In this document: one piece after another, positions 48,510 through 60,922 of the stretch | How positions within the stretch are numbered: the stretch's first letter is position 1 | Layout: each line of letters starts with the position of its first letter | DNA from: Eretmocerus hayati | Taxonomy: Eukaryota; Arthropoda; Insecta; Hymenoptera; Aphelinidae | DNA length: 64,000 bases | NCBI GenBank assembly: GCA_029851415.1 | Contig: CM056742.1 | Coordinates: forward strand, 13,433,736 to 13,497,735 | Direction of reading: 5' to 3' | The notes under the pieces: model-generated | The model's database searches: none | The model's input: the letters and a program-made list of their open reading frames with translations, nothing else | What the model was told of the DNA's origin: nothing | Position numbers and translations under genes: made by a program

Positions 48510-48718
48510 TCTAGACATTTGTATTTTTTGGAATTTTTTATTCGACCTTGGAGGATATCTGGATACATTGGCCGATCAAAAACATATCAAAGAAGCTACA
48601 AAATAATTCTCATGTCAAAAGATTCAATATAATAGCTACAGCATCAATTTTTCGGCGTGGGTCGAATCGACCCAGGTTGGCCAGCCATGTTACTTGGTGG
48701 AGGTGTGCCAGCTAAGGG

Positions 48719-49028
48719 TTCAGATATAAACACGTTTTTTTTCAATCTTCTGACTCATAAAAATTGATAAGGGTTCCTTTCATCAACCATGAAATATAAG
48801 ACCATATGTTATTCATTTTTGCCTAAATACTGTAATTTTCGTGTTTCAGCGCTTTTAAGCTTCTACACTCCGAGTGAAAGCTTATCTGATGAATTTTGAT
48901 GTGAGAGTGACGAGGTTGAGGATTGACCAATCTCTTCACTTGGCCAATTTGACGAACTGCTAGTAAAAGATTAAATAATGATTTGGAATCAGATTCTCCA
49001 ATGCACAAGGATTTGCATTGCACCAACC
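48719..49028. other. Non-coding spacer
   Basis: Right flank of the composite element. A 184-codon minus-strand frame (49377-48823) overlaps it and the MITE at 49029-49145, has no recognisable domain, and is not accepted as a gene. Confidence 0.4.
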
Positions 49029-49145
49029 CAGTTAGAAATGTGACCAATTTTTTTGGCCACCTATGCAATATATAGATATAGTAACAATGCAAGTAGGTTA
49101 GACTTGGCCAGTTTTTGTCCAAAAAATGCTCACAATTTCTACCAG
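49029..49145. repeat. Small MITE 'CTGGTAGAAATGTGA', copy 1
   Basis: Ends CCAGTTAGAAATGTGA and TTTCTACCAG. The interior shares GCAATATATAG, TAGTAACAATGC-like and GGCCAGTTTTTGTCC with copy 2 at 49451-49558. Confidence 0.75.
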
Positions 49146-49450
49146 GTAACCTAGACCTCGAGAAAAGTTTGAACACTGATACATACTGTGAAATCCATTG
49201 GGAGTGAACCGGAACATCCAATAATACGCTCTTATCTTGCGTCCGTGTTAGTCTTATGCGAGAGATCTTTTTTTTGCCATCTAAAATAACACAGAGGTTC
49301 ACTCCAACTTGGAGCGGGTCTACGATAGAAAGGTGGTCGAGAGGTGCAGGTGCGGGGCTTAGAGTCTCTGTAAACAATCACGGCAGCCTTTGGTAAAGAG
49401 GGGTGGGAAATAGGTGATAGGGGTAAAATCATTCAAGACTGTATTATTTC

Positions 49451-49558
49451 CTGGTAGAAATGTGAAAATTATTTTGTTCCCCTGTGCAATATATAGCTAT
49501 AATAGCAGTGCGACATCATGGCCAGTTTTTGGCCAAAAATGCTCATCATTTCTACCAG
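49451..49558. repeat. Small MITE 'CTGGTAGAAATGTGA', copy 2
   Basis: Ends CTGGTAGAAATGTGA and the inverse TCATTTCTACCAG, with TTATTT near both flanks that may be a target duplication. The interior contains a GGCCAGTTTTTGGCC hairpin. Confidence 0.75.
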
Positions 49559-51340
49559 AGTTATTTTTTCAATCTTATTAATCATCATTTCTCAAATGTG
49601 TGAACTGAATTTCATACCTTAGTTCCGAAATTCTTTCGAAAAATCTTTTCCCAGACATCAGATAAGTTTTCCCTGCTTTCACCCACAATAACAACAAAAC
49701 TCTTCAACTTATACATTTTACACATATATCGGTGTGCGAACAATCAGAGTTGGTCGATTTCAGGCGAGAAGTCAACGGGCCAATTGTTCAGGCTACGTTG
49801 TAGAGAAAATGCAGTATGTGTGTATAAGCGAATATATGAAATGGAATGGGCGTTGAACGAAGGGCGTGAACGGGGGCCATCGATCCACAAAGCAGTTAAG
49901 TTAAGGGTACTCTAGGGACTCGTTGAGCTACCGCGTAAAAAGCATTACCGCAGAGACTCATGTATTTACCGAGGCGCCAACGGACGCTACGGACGAAATG
50001 TATACGTAACTCGACGAAATTCGCAAATTCATACACTGTACGATTTACTCGCTTATAGGATGACTGTATTTTGGCTTGGGATCTTCATTCATTCAGAACA
50101 GGTATTTATCATTATTCAAATGAATCACATTTTTGGTACAATGAGTGTTTCGTTCATTTGCTCGTCAAATTTGTTCTGAGAAATATCAATGACTATGAAT
50201 TGTGGAATGCGTTTTTTTAATTCTGTAACCCCTCCTTGCGTTGTCTTCCCGATCTTTTACGACGATGGGTTATTATGTCAATTCATGTCGCATGAGTCTG
50301 GAAATTCATTTTACAGGTCTATCATCACACCCGTGGGCCGGAGAAATCATTGTGTTATATACCAAAAACGATCGCATTACCTTCAATCATTGATACAAGA
50401 GCTCAGTCTTCGTCGTCCTCGTCGTCTTTTTCAAGAAAGAAAAAAAAGAGCTTAGTCTTCATGCATCGTGTGATATACAGTTCATTTTTTTTTCGTCGTA
50501 AAATCAGTGGAAAACTATTTTAAAAAGTTTTTGTCGATTATATTAATTTGATGATATTACTCAATTTTTATAGACCGGTTTGACAAATGAAAGTTGAATC
50601 TTACGTTTCGATATATATACCCTTCAAATACTTGACCATTTGTGTATGATTAGACTTGATGCACAGTGGAGCAGAAATTTTATTTTGAAGCGTTATCGAG
50701 GTATTTCTCCGCTGACCGGAAACTTGACTGATTAAGAAATATTGAAGGGAATTTCCTTTTTTCATCAATCATCGTTACTATACCATAGAAATAAATACCG
50801 TTTTTCTTTGAGTGGGTGCGATTACTTATGGCTATACGAAATCGTGATTGAAGTCGATACCAAATTCAGGAAAAAATGGCAACGTGCATCATGGGATGCT
50901 AGATTTTTTGAAGTACAAAACTTTACAGAGTATAAATGAATGTGGTCAAGAAAGTTTCGTTGTAACATTTTGACCATCTCACCACTATAATATACAATAC
51001 ATAATTATGATTATCCAGTAAAGGCTCATCTTTGATAAAACCTAGAATCTACCGACGTACACACACTTTTTTGAATCTCAAATCGATCTTCAATCACGCT
51101 TTTGGCCACGAAAACTGCGCCAAGACAAAGAGTCCCATCTTTCAGAGCTTGGGAAATGTAGAGATATTCGTTAGTATTATGTTGTCTAATTTTCGCAAGG
51201 CGGCAATTTACGCCCAAAATTGGGACTTCTGCGTTCCACTGTACGGCGCGATAGTAAATGAGGACCAGAGTGAACTAAGGTTACTTTAGTCTTTAATGAA
51301 AACTTCATGAATTTGTCTAACAGGAGAAGAGGTCATATTT
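49559..51340. other. Intergenic, nothing recognised
   Basis: 1.8 kb without a recognisable gene or repeat. Short open frames such as 50189-50455 (+) have low-complexity basic ends and no known domain. Confidence 0.45.
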
Positions 51341-52507
51341 GAGTAATTCCGCGCGAAACAGACTTAAGGAAAAGGGTCATATCTCAGACTTTTTTCTAAG
51401 CTTTTTCATTGGATTCTATGGTAGAAAATACAAACATTTCACTACCTATAGGACCTCATAAAGAATTTCCAGAAATCTCAAACGTATTTTACTTCATCCT
51501 CTTGTATTAGCTCAAACTGAAAAGTCTGGGTATATTCTCCAATAAAATGCATATTTCTCGAATCAGATGCAAGATACAAAAATGCAGTTTGCAACATTTG
51601 GAAGGTATTAAGTAAATCTCGCAATATCGGTCTTGCAGAGTTGGTTTTGAAAGAGTAAAATACTAAAAAAAATCAATTTTCCAAAATTCTAATTTTTTAG
51701 ATCGTTAGAAATTTTATTTATGAGATAAAATGTTGTGTACTTTCAGATTCCAGAGAATGGCCCCGATTTCCTTTTTTTGCGTCCTAAGGCCAATTTTTGC
51801 TGTTTTCTACAAATCTATTTTTTAGGTGATTAAAAATCGTATATTTTCTCCGCATGCGCAAGAATTTGGACTTCTAAATCAACTATATAGGAATTCCCTT
51901 CGATGTCTGCGGTACCTCCGACCCATCTCTCCTCAAATTTCCTTGGTTTTCCACTGAAATTAGTTTCAAAAGTCCAAATCACTGCACATGCGGAGGAAAC
52001 AGAAGATTACCAATTAACTGAAAAATGGATGCAATAAAAACAGATAAGAACGCAAAAATGGGATTCGGGACCATTTTTTCTGACAGAGAACAAGATTTTA
52101 CATCAAACATGAAATTTGCAAGGATCTAACAAATCGGGTTTTCAGAAATGAATTTTTTCGGGTTCTTTACTTCGTTGCCCGATAGAAACACCCATAACCT
52201 CAAAATCAACTTTTCGCGACCGGTTTTGATAGGTTTTCCCGATATCTTTTGAATGCCGCAAACCGCATCTTCGTATCTCGCATAGATCCGAGGAATCAGT
52301 ATTTTATTCAAAAGAACACCCCAGACTTTTTTGTTGGAGCTAATACAAGATGATAAAGTAAAATACGTTAGAGGACCTGGAAATTTTCGTGGGGCTCCAT
52401 AGGAGTTGGAGAATTGATATTTTATAGTGCAGATTAAACTAAAAAAGCTGAGAAAAAAATTTGAGACGTGATCCTTTTTTGTAGGTTTGTTTCGCATAAA
52501 ACTACTC
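51341..52507. mobile_element. Fold-back element, family 'GAGTAATTCCGCGCG', copy 2 (degenerate)
   Basis: Left end GAGTAATTCCGCGCGAAAC, right end decayed (inverse of GAGTAGTTTTATGCGAAAC). Mirrored blocks include GCTAATACAAGA, AAGTCTGG, TTTTATTAAA-like and GCATGCGCAAGAATTTGGAC at the centre. The order of blocks is the same as in 17974-19949. Confidence 0.75.
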
Positions 52508-52879
52508 ATTTCGGATCCATGAGATCGAGGTGAAGTATTCCGAACCAGTCACTTCTCAGGACTGATAACTATAATTCTGGATATAAAGTTTGTTGTCGAC
52601 ACTGAGAAATGAAAGCGCCAATTTGAACTGTAGAGAGGGAATGCAAAATAAGGTACAAACCCCGATTTTTCGGAGCACAACTTGACGAATCCTCGCGTGG
52701 ACACGCCTATCACTCTACTTACACGTTGATCATAATTCACAACTTAAATTTTCCATTATAGCAGGTTTACAGGATCTGCTTTAAATGCGTTCAATTTTCA
52801 CAATCCTCATGAGCTTTCGCTTAATTCCGACTTCGAGTATCAAATGGGCTGTGATGAAAATTTGAAATATAATTACATA
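52508..52879. other. Spacer, nothing recognised
   Basis: Short non-coding stretch between two transposon-like elements. Confidence 0.4.
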
Positions 52880-53720
52880 AGGTAAGTGTACCCAACTTGC
52901 CCCTACTAAGCCATTTTCTTAATAACCCTGGTCCATCTCAATATTTTCCTACGTACTTGAACTCATCTTAAAGCTTGTCTCATAACCTTCAAAATGAGCT
53001 AAAATGCATCTAATTTGAATAAACTGAAGCCGAGCTGTTTGAATTCTCCCAAAAGGTGATTTTTAAGAGTTTACAAAAGTGTGTACCCAACTTGTCCCCA
53101 TCATTTTAAAACAATGTAAATCGGCGATAAAGTGCATTAAATCGCTTTGATCCGTTTTAATAACCGTGCAGCGACATTTGTAGCTTTTAGCTGGCTCAAA
53201 ACACTGGTTCTGATCTATTTTGATGCGGCGAACACGTTCTGAGTGGTAGAAAAAGCCATACTGCACGCCTTCCCGAGATAACCATATGGGGGCATGTTTG
53301 GTACACTCCAATGTTGGCTCCCTAGATTCTCAAATCATCTCCGTGTTTTGTACATAAAATCGCTGCAAATCAGATTTTTGCAATTCTGAAGAGCGGATTT
53401 TTAAGATCTTGAGACAAGGAATCGAATGCGGTAAGGTACGTTAAGATTGGTCGAAAAAAAAATAAATTTGCACCCGGTTTTAGTGAACGCGATTTCCTCA
53501 GTAGTGATTTCTTAGCCGTGCAAACACGTAATATGGAAAAATCACTTTAAATTCTCTGGAGCATGCAGAAATGGTCCGGGGTCGATGCAAACTACGTACT
53601 TTCTCATATTTTGACATAACATACGTAAAAAAATATGTGGGAAGGTCCACGAGTGCCCATTTCTGAGATCAGCATATGGGGGCGAGTTGAGTACAGAGGC
53701 AAGTTGGGTACACTTACCTT
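52880..53720. mobile_element. TA-flanked element, family 'AGGTAAGTGTACCC', copy B
   Basis: Perfect TIR AGGTAAGTGTACCCAACTTG at both ends with TA on each flank (52878-52879, 53721-53722). 841 bases. The motif TGTACCCAACTTG(C/T)CCCC or its inverse recurs near 53091, 53286 and 53678. No transposase. Copy C at 60085-60920 is its inverted-orientation counterpart. Confidence 0.93.
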
Positions 53721-53722
53721 AC

Positions 53723-55724
53723 ATGAAAATGTTGTGATGGTGCGATATTTACTCAGTCTCTTCTCCAATCGGTAAGGTCTTAACTAGACAACACTCTCCA
53801 TACATAGCTTGTTATGGATTATTTGGTGTAACATCAACCTGAACATTTGAACCTCAGTTTAAGACCATTGGTTGGCCCAATATCAGAGCAAATTTGGATC
53901 AACTTTTCGTCAATCAATAAATATCACACAAAATACACATTTTGATCAAAAATAGCAAGTAGAAGCAGCACACGACAAGTCAGATAAGTTATCTTGAAAG
54001 AACTATTCTGATTTTGTGTCGAAAATTACTTGAGCAGAAACTTGAGTGACGTCGAGATGCTTCCCTCTCGTGATATTCTGCAAATCTTCTCACATTTCTT
54101 TCTGCTCGCGTCTATCACGACCAGATAAGGGAATTTTATCTACATGTATTATTTCAGGCAAAAACTTGCGAACATGCACCCGCAAGCTGCATATATAGCT
54201 ACTTCACCATGTCTTTTTGTGTCGCGCTTTCATTATTTGTTGTAGGTACACATAAATGACGAAACGCATAAGTCAATATGGAAGTAAAATGTCATTTTTT
54301 GAGTCAGTTTTTGTGTCAGTTTAGTGTAACGAGTAAACAAGAAAATCCGTTTGATAAAAATCCGTTTACTGTGTCTATCGAGATAACGGCTCATGAAGAT
54401 AGTTTAATCTAGTGCATCCAAATACAACGTATGCGATGATCAATCACAAGGCAGCATGATTCTCTTGGATTTTCCCATCTGGGAGGAAAGATTGTGGGAT
54501 CTCGGCAAAAATTCTAAAGGGTGATCTGTTTTTGATTTACGATACCTTTAATTGGTTCAAGAAATATTGATCAAGTACCCCAAACTGAGTTTATGACCAT
54601 GTTATTAAGAAAACAGTCAGAGATTTGCATATTTGATCCCGTCGATTTCATCCTTTCGTGCAATTTTTTAATAAATAGATGAGAAATTGCTTGAAAATTT
54701 GAGATATTGACCTCATATTATCGGTGTATATCACATACCTCAATAGTAATATTCCTATTTGAAATTTCCTCGCAAATTACAATTCTCAATTGGGAGTAAG
54801 CCTCTGTGTTTTTTTACATGTCAGAAGAATCCAATACGGCTGAATCTCAAGCCATTTCCATAAGAAATACATGGGGCCGAGATGGTGGAATTTCAAAACA
54901 TGGTTACTCCCAATAACCTTAACATACGTGGCCTGACTTATCTTTTGAATATTTTCCTCGATATTTTCTCGTGTTGCGGTCATATTTGTGGTTTTTGAGA
55001 TTGAATAACGTTTTGAATTTATGCAGAATTTTAATTAAGTTTTCGTACAGTTTTTCTTTTTATATTATCCCATTCGTCGTTTCAACTTCTTTGAAACCAT
55101 GGATTCTAATTCAGAATTCTTTATCCGTGAAAAATTCGGCCAGATTAGCAGATGAAAGTTAATTTGAGGTTCAATCGTCACCGTATAGCCACACACGATC
55201 TATTAATCATCACGGGATTCGTGGACGAGTGCCGCTCATTTCGAGAGCATTCTTGGTTTTCAAATGTAAGCTCATCCAAAATTCCATCGCTTGTACATAC
55301 TTACATCAGCCTTGTCGGCAATGTTGTCTGATGAAGCCATAAATTCTCCTGGCTGCGTGATTCGTCAATTAACACCTTGAAAACAAGGAGCCATTTCGGA
55401 TCTTTTACCGATAGATGTAAGGATTCCGTGTGCATTAAATATCTTTGCGGGATATCCCATTTGAGAAAGCTTCTGTAAAATAAATATGGGACGACGACGC
55501 ACGCAAGGGTAACGTGAGAATTTCTCTGTCATCTTTTCCTCAATCATGAAATTTTTTCCATTCTTTCATGGTGAGTCTTTTCGATGAGAAATAGTCTCCG
55601 GAGAAAAAATTCAGAATGTAATTTTACATTGCGATCAAAAAATGGGTGACTAGATTTCAGAACGCAGTCAATGATGAATAGCGATACAAAGATGTAAAAA
55701 TAGGCTTATCCCCATCTATTGAAC
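53723..55724. other. Intergenic, nothing recognised
   Basis: 2 kb of AT-rich sequence. No gene, RNA or repeat can be supported. Confidence 0.45.
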
Positions 55725-55726
55725 TA

Positions 55727-56536
55727 CCGTCAAACAGGGTAATTTTGGTACGATTTCGGTATTTTTAATTAATCAGTGTTCAATCGAGAGCTTACAGCCT
55801 CATTACTTCCTCAACTTCCGATTGACAAGCTGCAGAGTAATAATTTGACGTGTTTAACCGGAGTTGTTAGCAGTTGAAGAAGTGTACCAAAGTTAAACCC
55901 CGATGGGGCAACTTTGGTACACTTACAGAATATCTCAATTCTACCCACTATCATGCGAGTGAATTAATTATAATCGTTCAGAAGTCTTGTTCTAAGCTGT
56001 TTGAAACATTTTAAAACCTTTGAGACCATTACTCGACTCAAGATGAGATGGAAAGAAGCTGTCATAGGAAGATGTTCTGAAGTTACCCTATCCTCATGGG
56101 TCTTACGTAGAGTGGGGTAACTTTGGTACGTTTTTTCATGGTTTTTTCCCCTGTTTTTCATTCATTAAAATTCCAAATGCTGTAAATGCCCTAATATAAC
56201 GATTGTTTCTTCAATATGGTAATATATGTGGCCGAAATGTACCGCTATTTACCCGTAGTTCGTTCCGGAACACTTCTTGCCAGGTAATTGGACGACTCGT
56301 GTATCGGTGTTAAATCACCCGTTTTGGAAAAAAACTTCGATAAACGACTACAATCATTCACACGGAATCTACGGTGGATTAATACATTGTTTATACGTGT
56401 GCCAAGAAGGGATAACAGGTTTCAGAGCAATTGAATCATTTACCTTGCCGAACGCAGCTCTGAAAGTCATTTTTCAGGGGTTTACCAAAGTTGCATCCCC
56501 TGTACCAAAGTTACAGAAAGTTACCCAATTTGACGG
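55727..56536. mobile_element. TA-flanked element with repeated TTTGGTAC motif
   Basis: Ends CCGTCAAACAGGGTAA and the inverse of CCGTCAAATTGGGTAACTTT, with TA on both sides (55725-55726, 56537-56538). The word ACTTTGGTAC or its inverse recurs near 55740, 55881, 55908, 56114, 56483 and 56502. The internal GGGGCAACTTTGGTACACTTAC closely resembles the end of the AGGTAAGTGTACCC family. About 810 bases, no transposase. Confidence 0.85.
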
Positions 56537-56538
56537 TA

Positions 56539-58265
56539 TACTTTTCATCATTTTCACCAAAAAATGCCGCTTTCAAAAGCGATTCAAGATTCTCATTATG
56601 GAAAATCATAACTGCTCTGTGCTCGCAGGCCCATTTTGCTCGATTTTGGGCGCACAGGACTTATGTCCTTCGCTTCGCTCGGGAAATACCTCAGAAAATA
56701 CACTCTCCTACCCTCGCTCGAACTGAACGAAATCCATCGCGATTGAGAACAATATTGAGAAAATCTCATATTTAAATTTATTTGATCATCTGCAAAAGAA
56801 GTCAAAAATGATGATAATAAATGTCAAAGATCAACGACGTCTCCTGCAGGTGTTGAAATGGAGACTATTTTCATCCAAAGTGTTTCGCATTGTTTTCTTG
56901 ATTTCAATGGCCGTCTATCAATTGGATACGTGAAATTTTTTTCATTTTCTAAAAATTTCGAACTTTAAAAGATTCAGCAAATTAAATTTGTCATACTGTT
57001 CCCCACAACCTTTATGCTGGAGTAGACTTCCGATCTTGTATTTGTAATGGAAAAATGAAAGATTTTGATTCAATGAATTCGTCAGCAGTAGATTTTATTA
57101 TGAATTTAATTCCAACAGACACCTTACACGTCTCATTCTTTTACGCATGGCGTTCCTAGCAAGGTCGCCATCGCCGTGTTATTTAGTTCAACACCTGGAT
57201 TCTGAGCTCTCGATATCAGCCTTATACACGAGCTAAAGCACATATTGCGCGAACTATAGATGATACTTTATCAGGACGGCCTCTTTATACATCCTTGTCG
57301 TCGCATAGACCACATATAGTCAGAAATACGTACACCTTAATATCCGTGGTAAAAAACGTTTGAGGATCTTGGTCAGACTCGATGCAAGTGAATGATTCTT
57401 TTAAACCTATTCAACTTGGGGGAAAAATACAGTCGTCCATTTCAGACCTAGAAAAAATCTGAGGTACCGTTGAAAAAAAAAAGAAAAAAAACCTTTCATA
57501 TCATGCGATAAACTGTCAAAGATACATTTTTCTTCTCTCAAGTTATGATCAGATCGGATGTTATCTGATCAGCTGTGACCAGTTCGATTCTTCATAGTTC
57601 TGATCATCATCAGACCTGGAAATTTATGATTTTGTTGATTGGAAAAATCCCTGCTCCTACGCGCATTTCCAAATTCAAGCCCACAGACGTAAAAGAGGAA
57701 ATATTCTAATTACACCTTAGTCAAATTTCGCCAGTTTACTTCAAAACACCAAGGATATTCGCCGTACGTCATTCATTTTATTCCACGCATGGACGGTCTC
57801 ACATAAAAAATGTTGAGGAACGTATTACTCAAGCGTACAAGTATTATAACCTGCTCGCGCGCTTGTAATGGCGATTGAGAAATACATTTCTTGCGGGACT
57901 CAAACTTGGACTCAACCATCCCAAGAATTAAAAGGTAATCAACGAAAAGTTGAATGTAATTCCGCCACGATCGTTAATTCAAGCGCGACTACATTCAAAA
58001 ACCTGTTTGCCACTTTGAGCGAGTGCGGGCAAACAAAACTCATGCCAATAATTTTTGAGCACACTCCATCAGGTGTGAATGGAGAACGATCGCAATTTGA
58101 TGCTCGAAATCATTTTTTACTGGTCCGTTAATTTCTGTTTTATTCCTCTGTTTTGATTGCGTGGAAAGTGCAAACCTAAACTTTGAAATCTGGCCAAAAA
58201 ATTGTGTAGGGCTGAAGAGCCATACATGAGGCGATGCGGTCACCATACAAGCTGAAAATCATTCT
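56539..58265. other. Intergenic, nothing recognised
   Basis: 1.7 kb. An 87-codon plus-strand frame at 57868-58131 is not recognised. No repeat was matched. Confidence 0.4.
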
Positions 58266-58388
58266 CAACTTTCTCCGATTCTGTTGCGATTTGGGCTAAA
58301 CGACGAGTGCACAAATATTTGTTATCATCTAACTTAGATTTGTCTGCTCTTCGTTAATCCCAAATTGTAATAGAATCGAAGAAAGTTG
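58266..58388. repeat. Small palindromic MITE, copy 2 (family of 35891)
   Basis: Ends CAACTTTCTCCGATTC and the inverse GAATCGAAGAAAGTTG. Inner block TTGCGATTTGGGCTAAACGA, mirrored with changes. A left half copy (TTTTCTCCGATTCTCTTATG, GATTTGGGCTGAGCGACGG) follows at about 58445-58490. Confidence 0.8.
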
Positions 58389-58490
58389 GGAATGAAAATG
58401 TGCGTATGTTATAGGTTAGGAGGTTCCCGCGGCCGAGTTATTCCCAGTTTTCTCCGATTCTCTTATGATTTGGGCTGAGCGACGGATTGA

Positions 58491-60082
58491 GGAATACAAT
58501 TTGGACAATAATAAGTATCCGACAACTCGTCTCACACTTTGAATCATCAAACTTTTTATGTAAGCTGTATTTTCAAGGTCCATGGTCACGGCGCACGGTG
58601 ACCGCATCGCCATAGGGGTGTTTTCTCGAGATAAAACAATGGGGTTTAGTCAGTTTTTGAGAAAAAAATTTTTTTGGACCATTTTTATTTTCTTAATTGC
58701 GCTCGCTTCGACGGATCGCCAAAACCATACGGCATTGTGTTCAGAACCATAAAATTTGCCTCCAAAAAATTTTTCAGATTGCTTCGTCAAGTTAGGTGGG
58801 ACAAGTTCAATTTTGCGGGTCAAAATTCTGGATTTTCATGTTAACATACCTCAAAACTGGAAAAATATAGATTTTTTCGCGAAATCACATGCATAGTTTT
58901 TGGTCTGGTTCGAATAAATACATCGAGGTCGAGATCGAAATACATAAGAAAAAATGGCAAAAGTCAAGAAAAATATTATTGTAAAATTATAAAATTATTC
59001 GTCCAATTTTTGAAGAAAATGTCAGCTTTTGCAATTTTTGGTTGATATTATTGATTCATTATCTTGTTGCTTAGAACTAAGAATTCTCTAAATTTTTCGA
59101 AAAAATATATATTTTCCGAGCTCTGAAGCAAGACCTCAAAATTAGAGTTGCACCACCCCCTATCGAAATTTCGTCTGTTTGCTATCTCGTAAATTGATGT
59201 TCAAGTCAATCTCGACTCGCACAAAAAGACAGTGAGAAACAAAGAGAGCAAAGTCAATGCAATTTGGATATGTGTTCGAGTGGTTGATGTATATAGCATT
59301 AGGTCCGGATATCACGTCTCGGTCTCACGAAAAACGAGAGGAATATGAATGGGGCGGGCCAGTATGTATACTGTTCTCTGTGAGTCTCGCCAAGAGAAAA
59401 TTGTACTCGAGGGACTCGTTGCCACCCTATTACATCTCTCGCATATCGCTTGCTATTCCATTCTGTTCGCGACTTTGTGCCCCCGCAAATCCTGCCTTGC
59501 TCTCCGTCTCACTCTTTTTGCGACTTTTTCAAGTTAAATAGACATTGCAGCCTACCACCACGAATACTATATACCACGAGGATAGTGATGTATTATACTC
59601 ACATGCACAGACATAGCAGTTGCATATTTTGCTATGGGTGTGGTATGTATGTAGTGGTGTTACGCAAGGAAGATCAAATTCCATGAGGTGCCATCAGTCA
59701 AAGACAATATTCAACCCCATTGTATACTACTGATACGCAGTGGTAACACGAATACTTATTTGTATTCTGACTGGTGGTTTTGATATCTTGTTCGTGAAAT
59801 ATGTCAAAACGGTGAGATATGATAGTTATGAAGTGACTAGATTATGGAATATTTTGGGAGAAGTCGATGTCCGTAGCTTCAAATTTTTGTCTTGATTTCT
59901 GTAATTTAAAATAATTTGCTGATGGTACTTTCCTTCGAGGATTTTGAGTTTCAAGTCTAGAGATTGTCGGGATCTTACTCTTGTTCGGGATCAAACCTTG
60001 ATTAGCTTTTTCTCTAAATGCCTTGTCAGTACAATAATGGAATTGAATATTGTTGGAATGATAAAATGGCATTCTTTATACC
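58491..60082. other. Intergenic, nothing recognised
   Basis: 1.6 kb. Overlapping plus-strand frames around 59257-59686 are not recognised and show no splice structure. Confidence 0.4.
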
Positions 60083-60084
60083 TA

Positions 60085-60920
60085 AGGTAAGTGTACCCAA
60101 CTTGCCTCTGTACCCAACTTGCCCCCATATGCTGATCTCAGAGATGGGCACTCGTGGGCCTTCCCGCATATTTTTTTTACGTTTGTTATGTTGAAATATG
60201 AGAAAATACGTAGTTTTCATCGACCCCGGATCATTTCTGCGTTCTCCAGAAAATATAAGGTGATTTTTCTATTTCTCGTGATTGCTTAGCTAAGAAAGCA
60301 CCGAGGGAATCGCCTTCAGTAAAATCGGTGCCAATTTATTTTTATTCGACCAATCTTGACGTACCTTAGCGCATTCGATTCCTTGTTTCAAGACTTCAAA
60401 AATTCATTCTTCAGGGTTGCAGAACTCTGATTTGGAGCGATTTTATGTACAAAACACGAAGATGGTTTGAGAATCAAGAAGGCCGACATCGGAGTGTACC
60501 CAACATGCCCCCATATGGTTATCTCGGGAAGGCGTGCAGTATGGCTTTTTCTACCACTCAGAACGTGTTTATCATGTCAAAATAGGTCGGAAACGATGTC
60601 TTGGGCCAGCTAAAAGCTACAAATTGTCGCTGCACGGTTATTAAAACGGATCAAAGCGATTTTATGCACTTTATCGCCGATTTACATTGTTTTAAATGAT
60701 GGGGGCAAGTTGGGTACACACTTTTGTAAACTCTCAAAAATCACCTTTTGGGAGAATTCAAACAGCTCGGCTCCACTATATCCAAATTGGACGTATCTTA
60801 GCTCATTTTAAGGGTCTTGAGACAAGCTTTAAAATGAGCTAAGATACGTTGGAAAATATGGAGATGGGCCAAAGTTATTAAGAAAATGGCTTAATGGGGG
60901 CAAGTTGGGTACACTTACCT
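60085..60920. mobile_element. TA-flanked element, family 'AGGTAAGTGTACCC', copy C
   Basis: TIR AGGTAAGTGTACCCAACTTG at the left and its perfect inverse at the right, flanked by TA (60083-60084, 60921-60922). 836 bases, inverted relative to copy B. The motif TGTACCCAACTTGCCCCC is repeated just inside the left end and recurs near 60495 and 60700. No transposase. Confidence 0.93.
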
Positions 60921-60922
60921 TA

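Larger units (their letters stand above)
45104..48718. mobile_element. Composite piggyBac-like element with nested insertions
   Basis: Left end CCCTCGCTTGGCACACGTGG directly after TTAA. Right end the inverse of CCCTTAGCTGGCACACC before TTCA. A GGGTCTATTCGACCC-like palindrome lies inside both ends. CCC..GGG ends with TTAA targets and a subterminal GGGTC..GACCC palindrome are typical of piggyBac-type elements (established knowledge). The 3.6-kb body contains tandem repeats, a GC-rich palindrome, a weaker fold-back and a SINE. No transposase. It includes a TG microsatellite at about 45363-45390. Confidence 0.6.

Noticed and set aside
48823..49377. Minus-strand frame of 184 codons
   Set aside because: Runs across a MITE copy and contains no recognisable domain; likely fortuitous.
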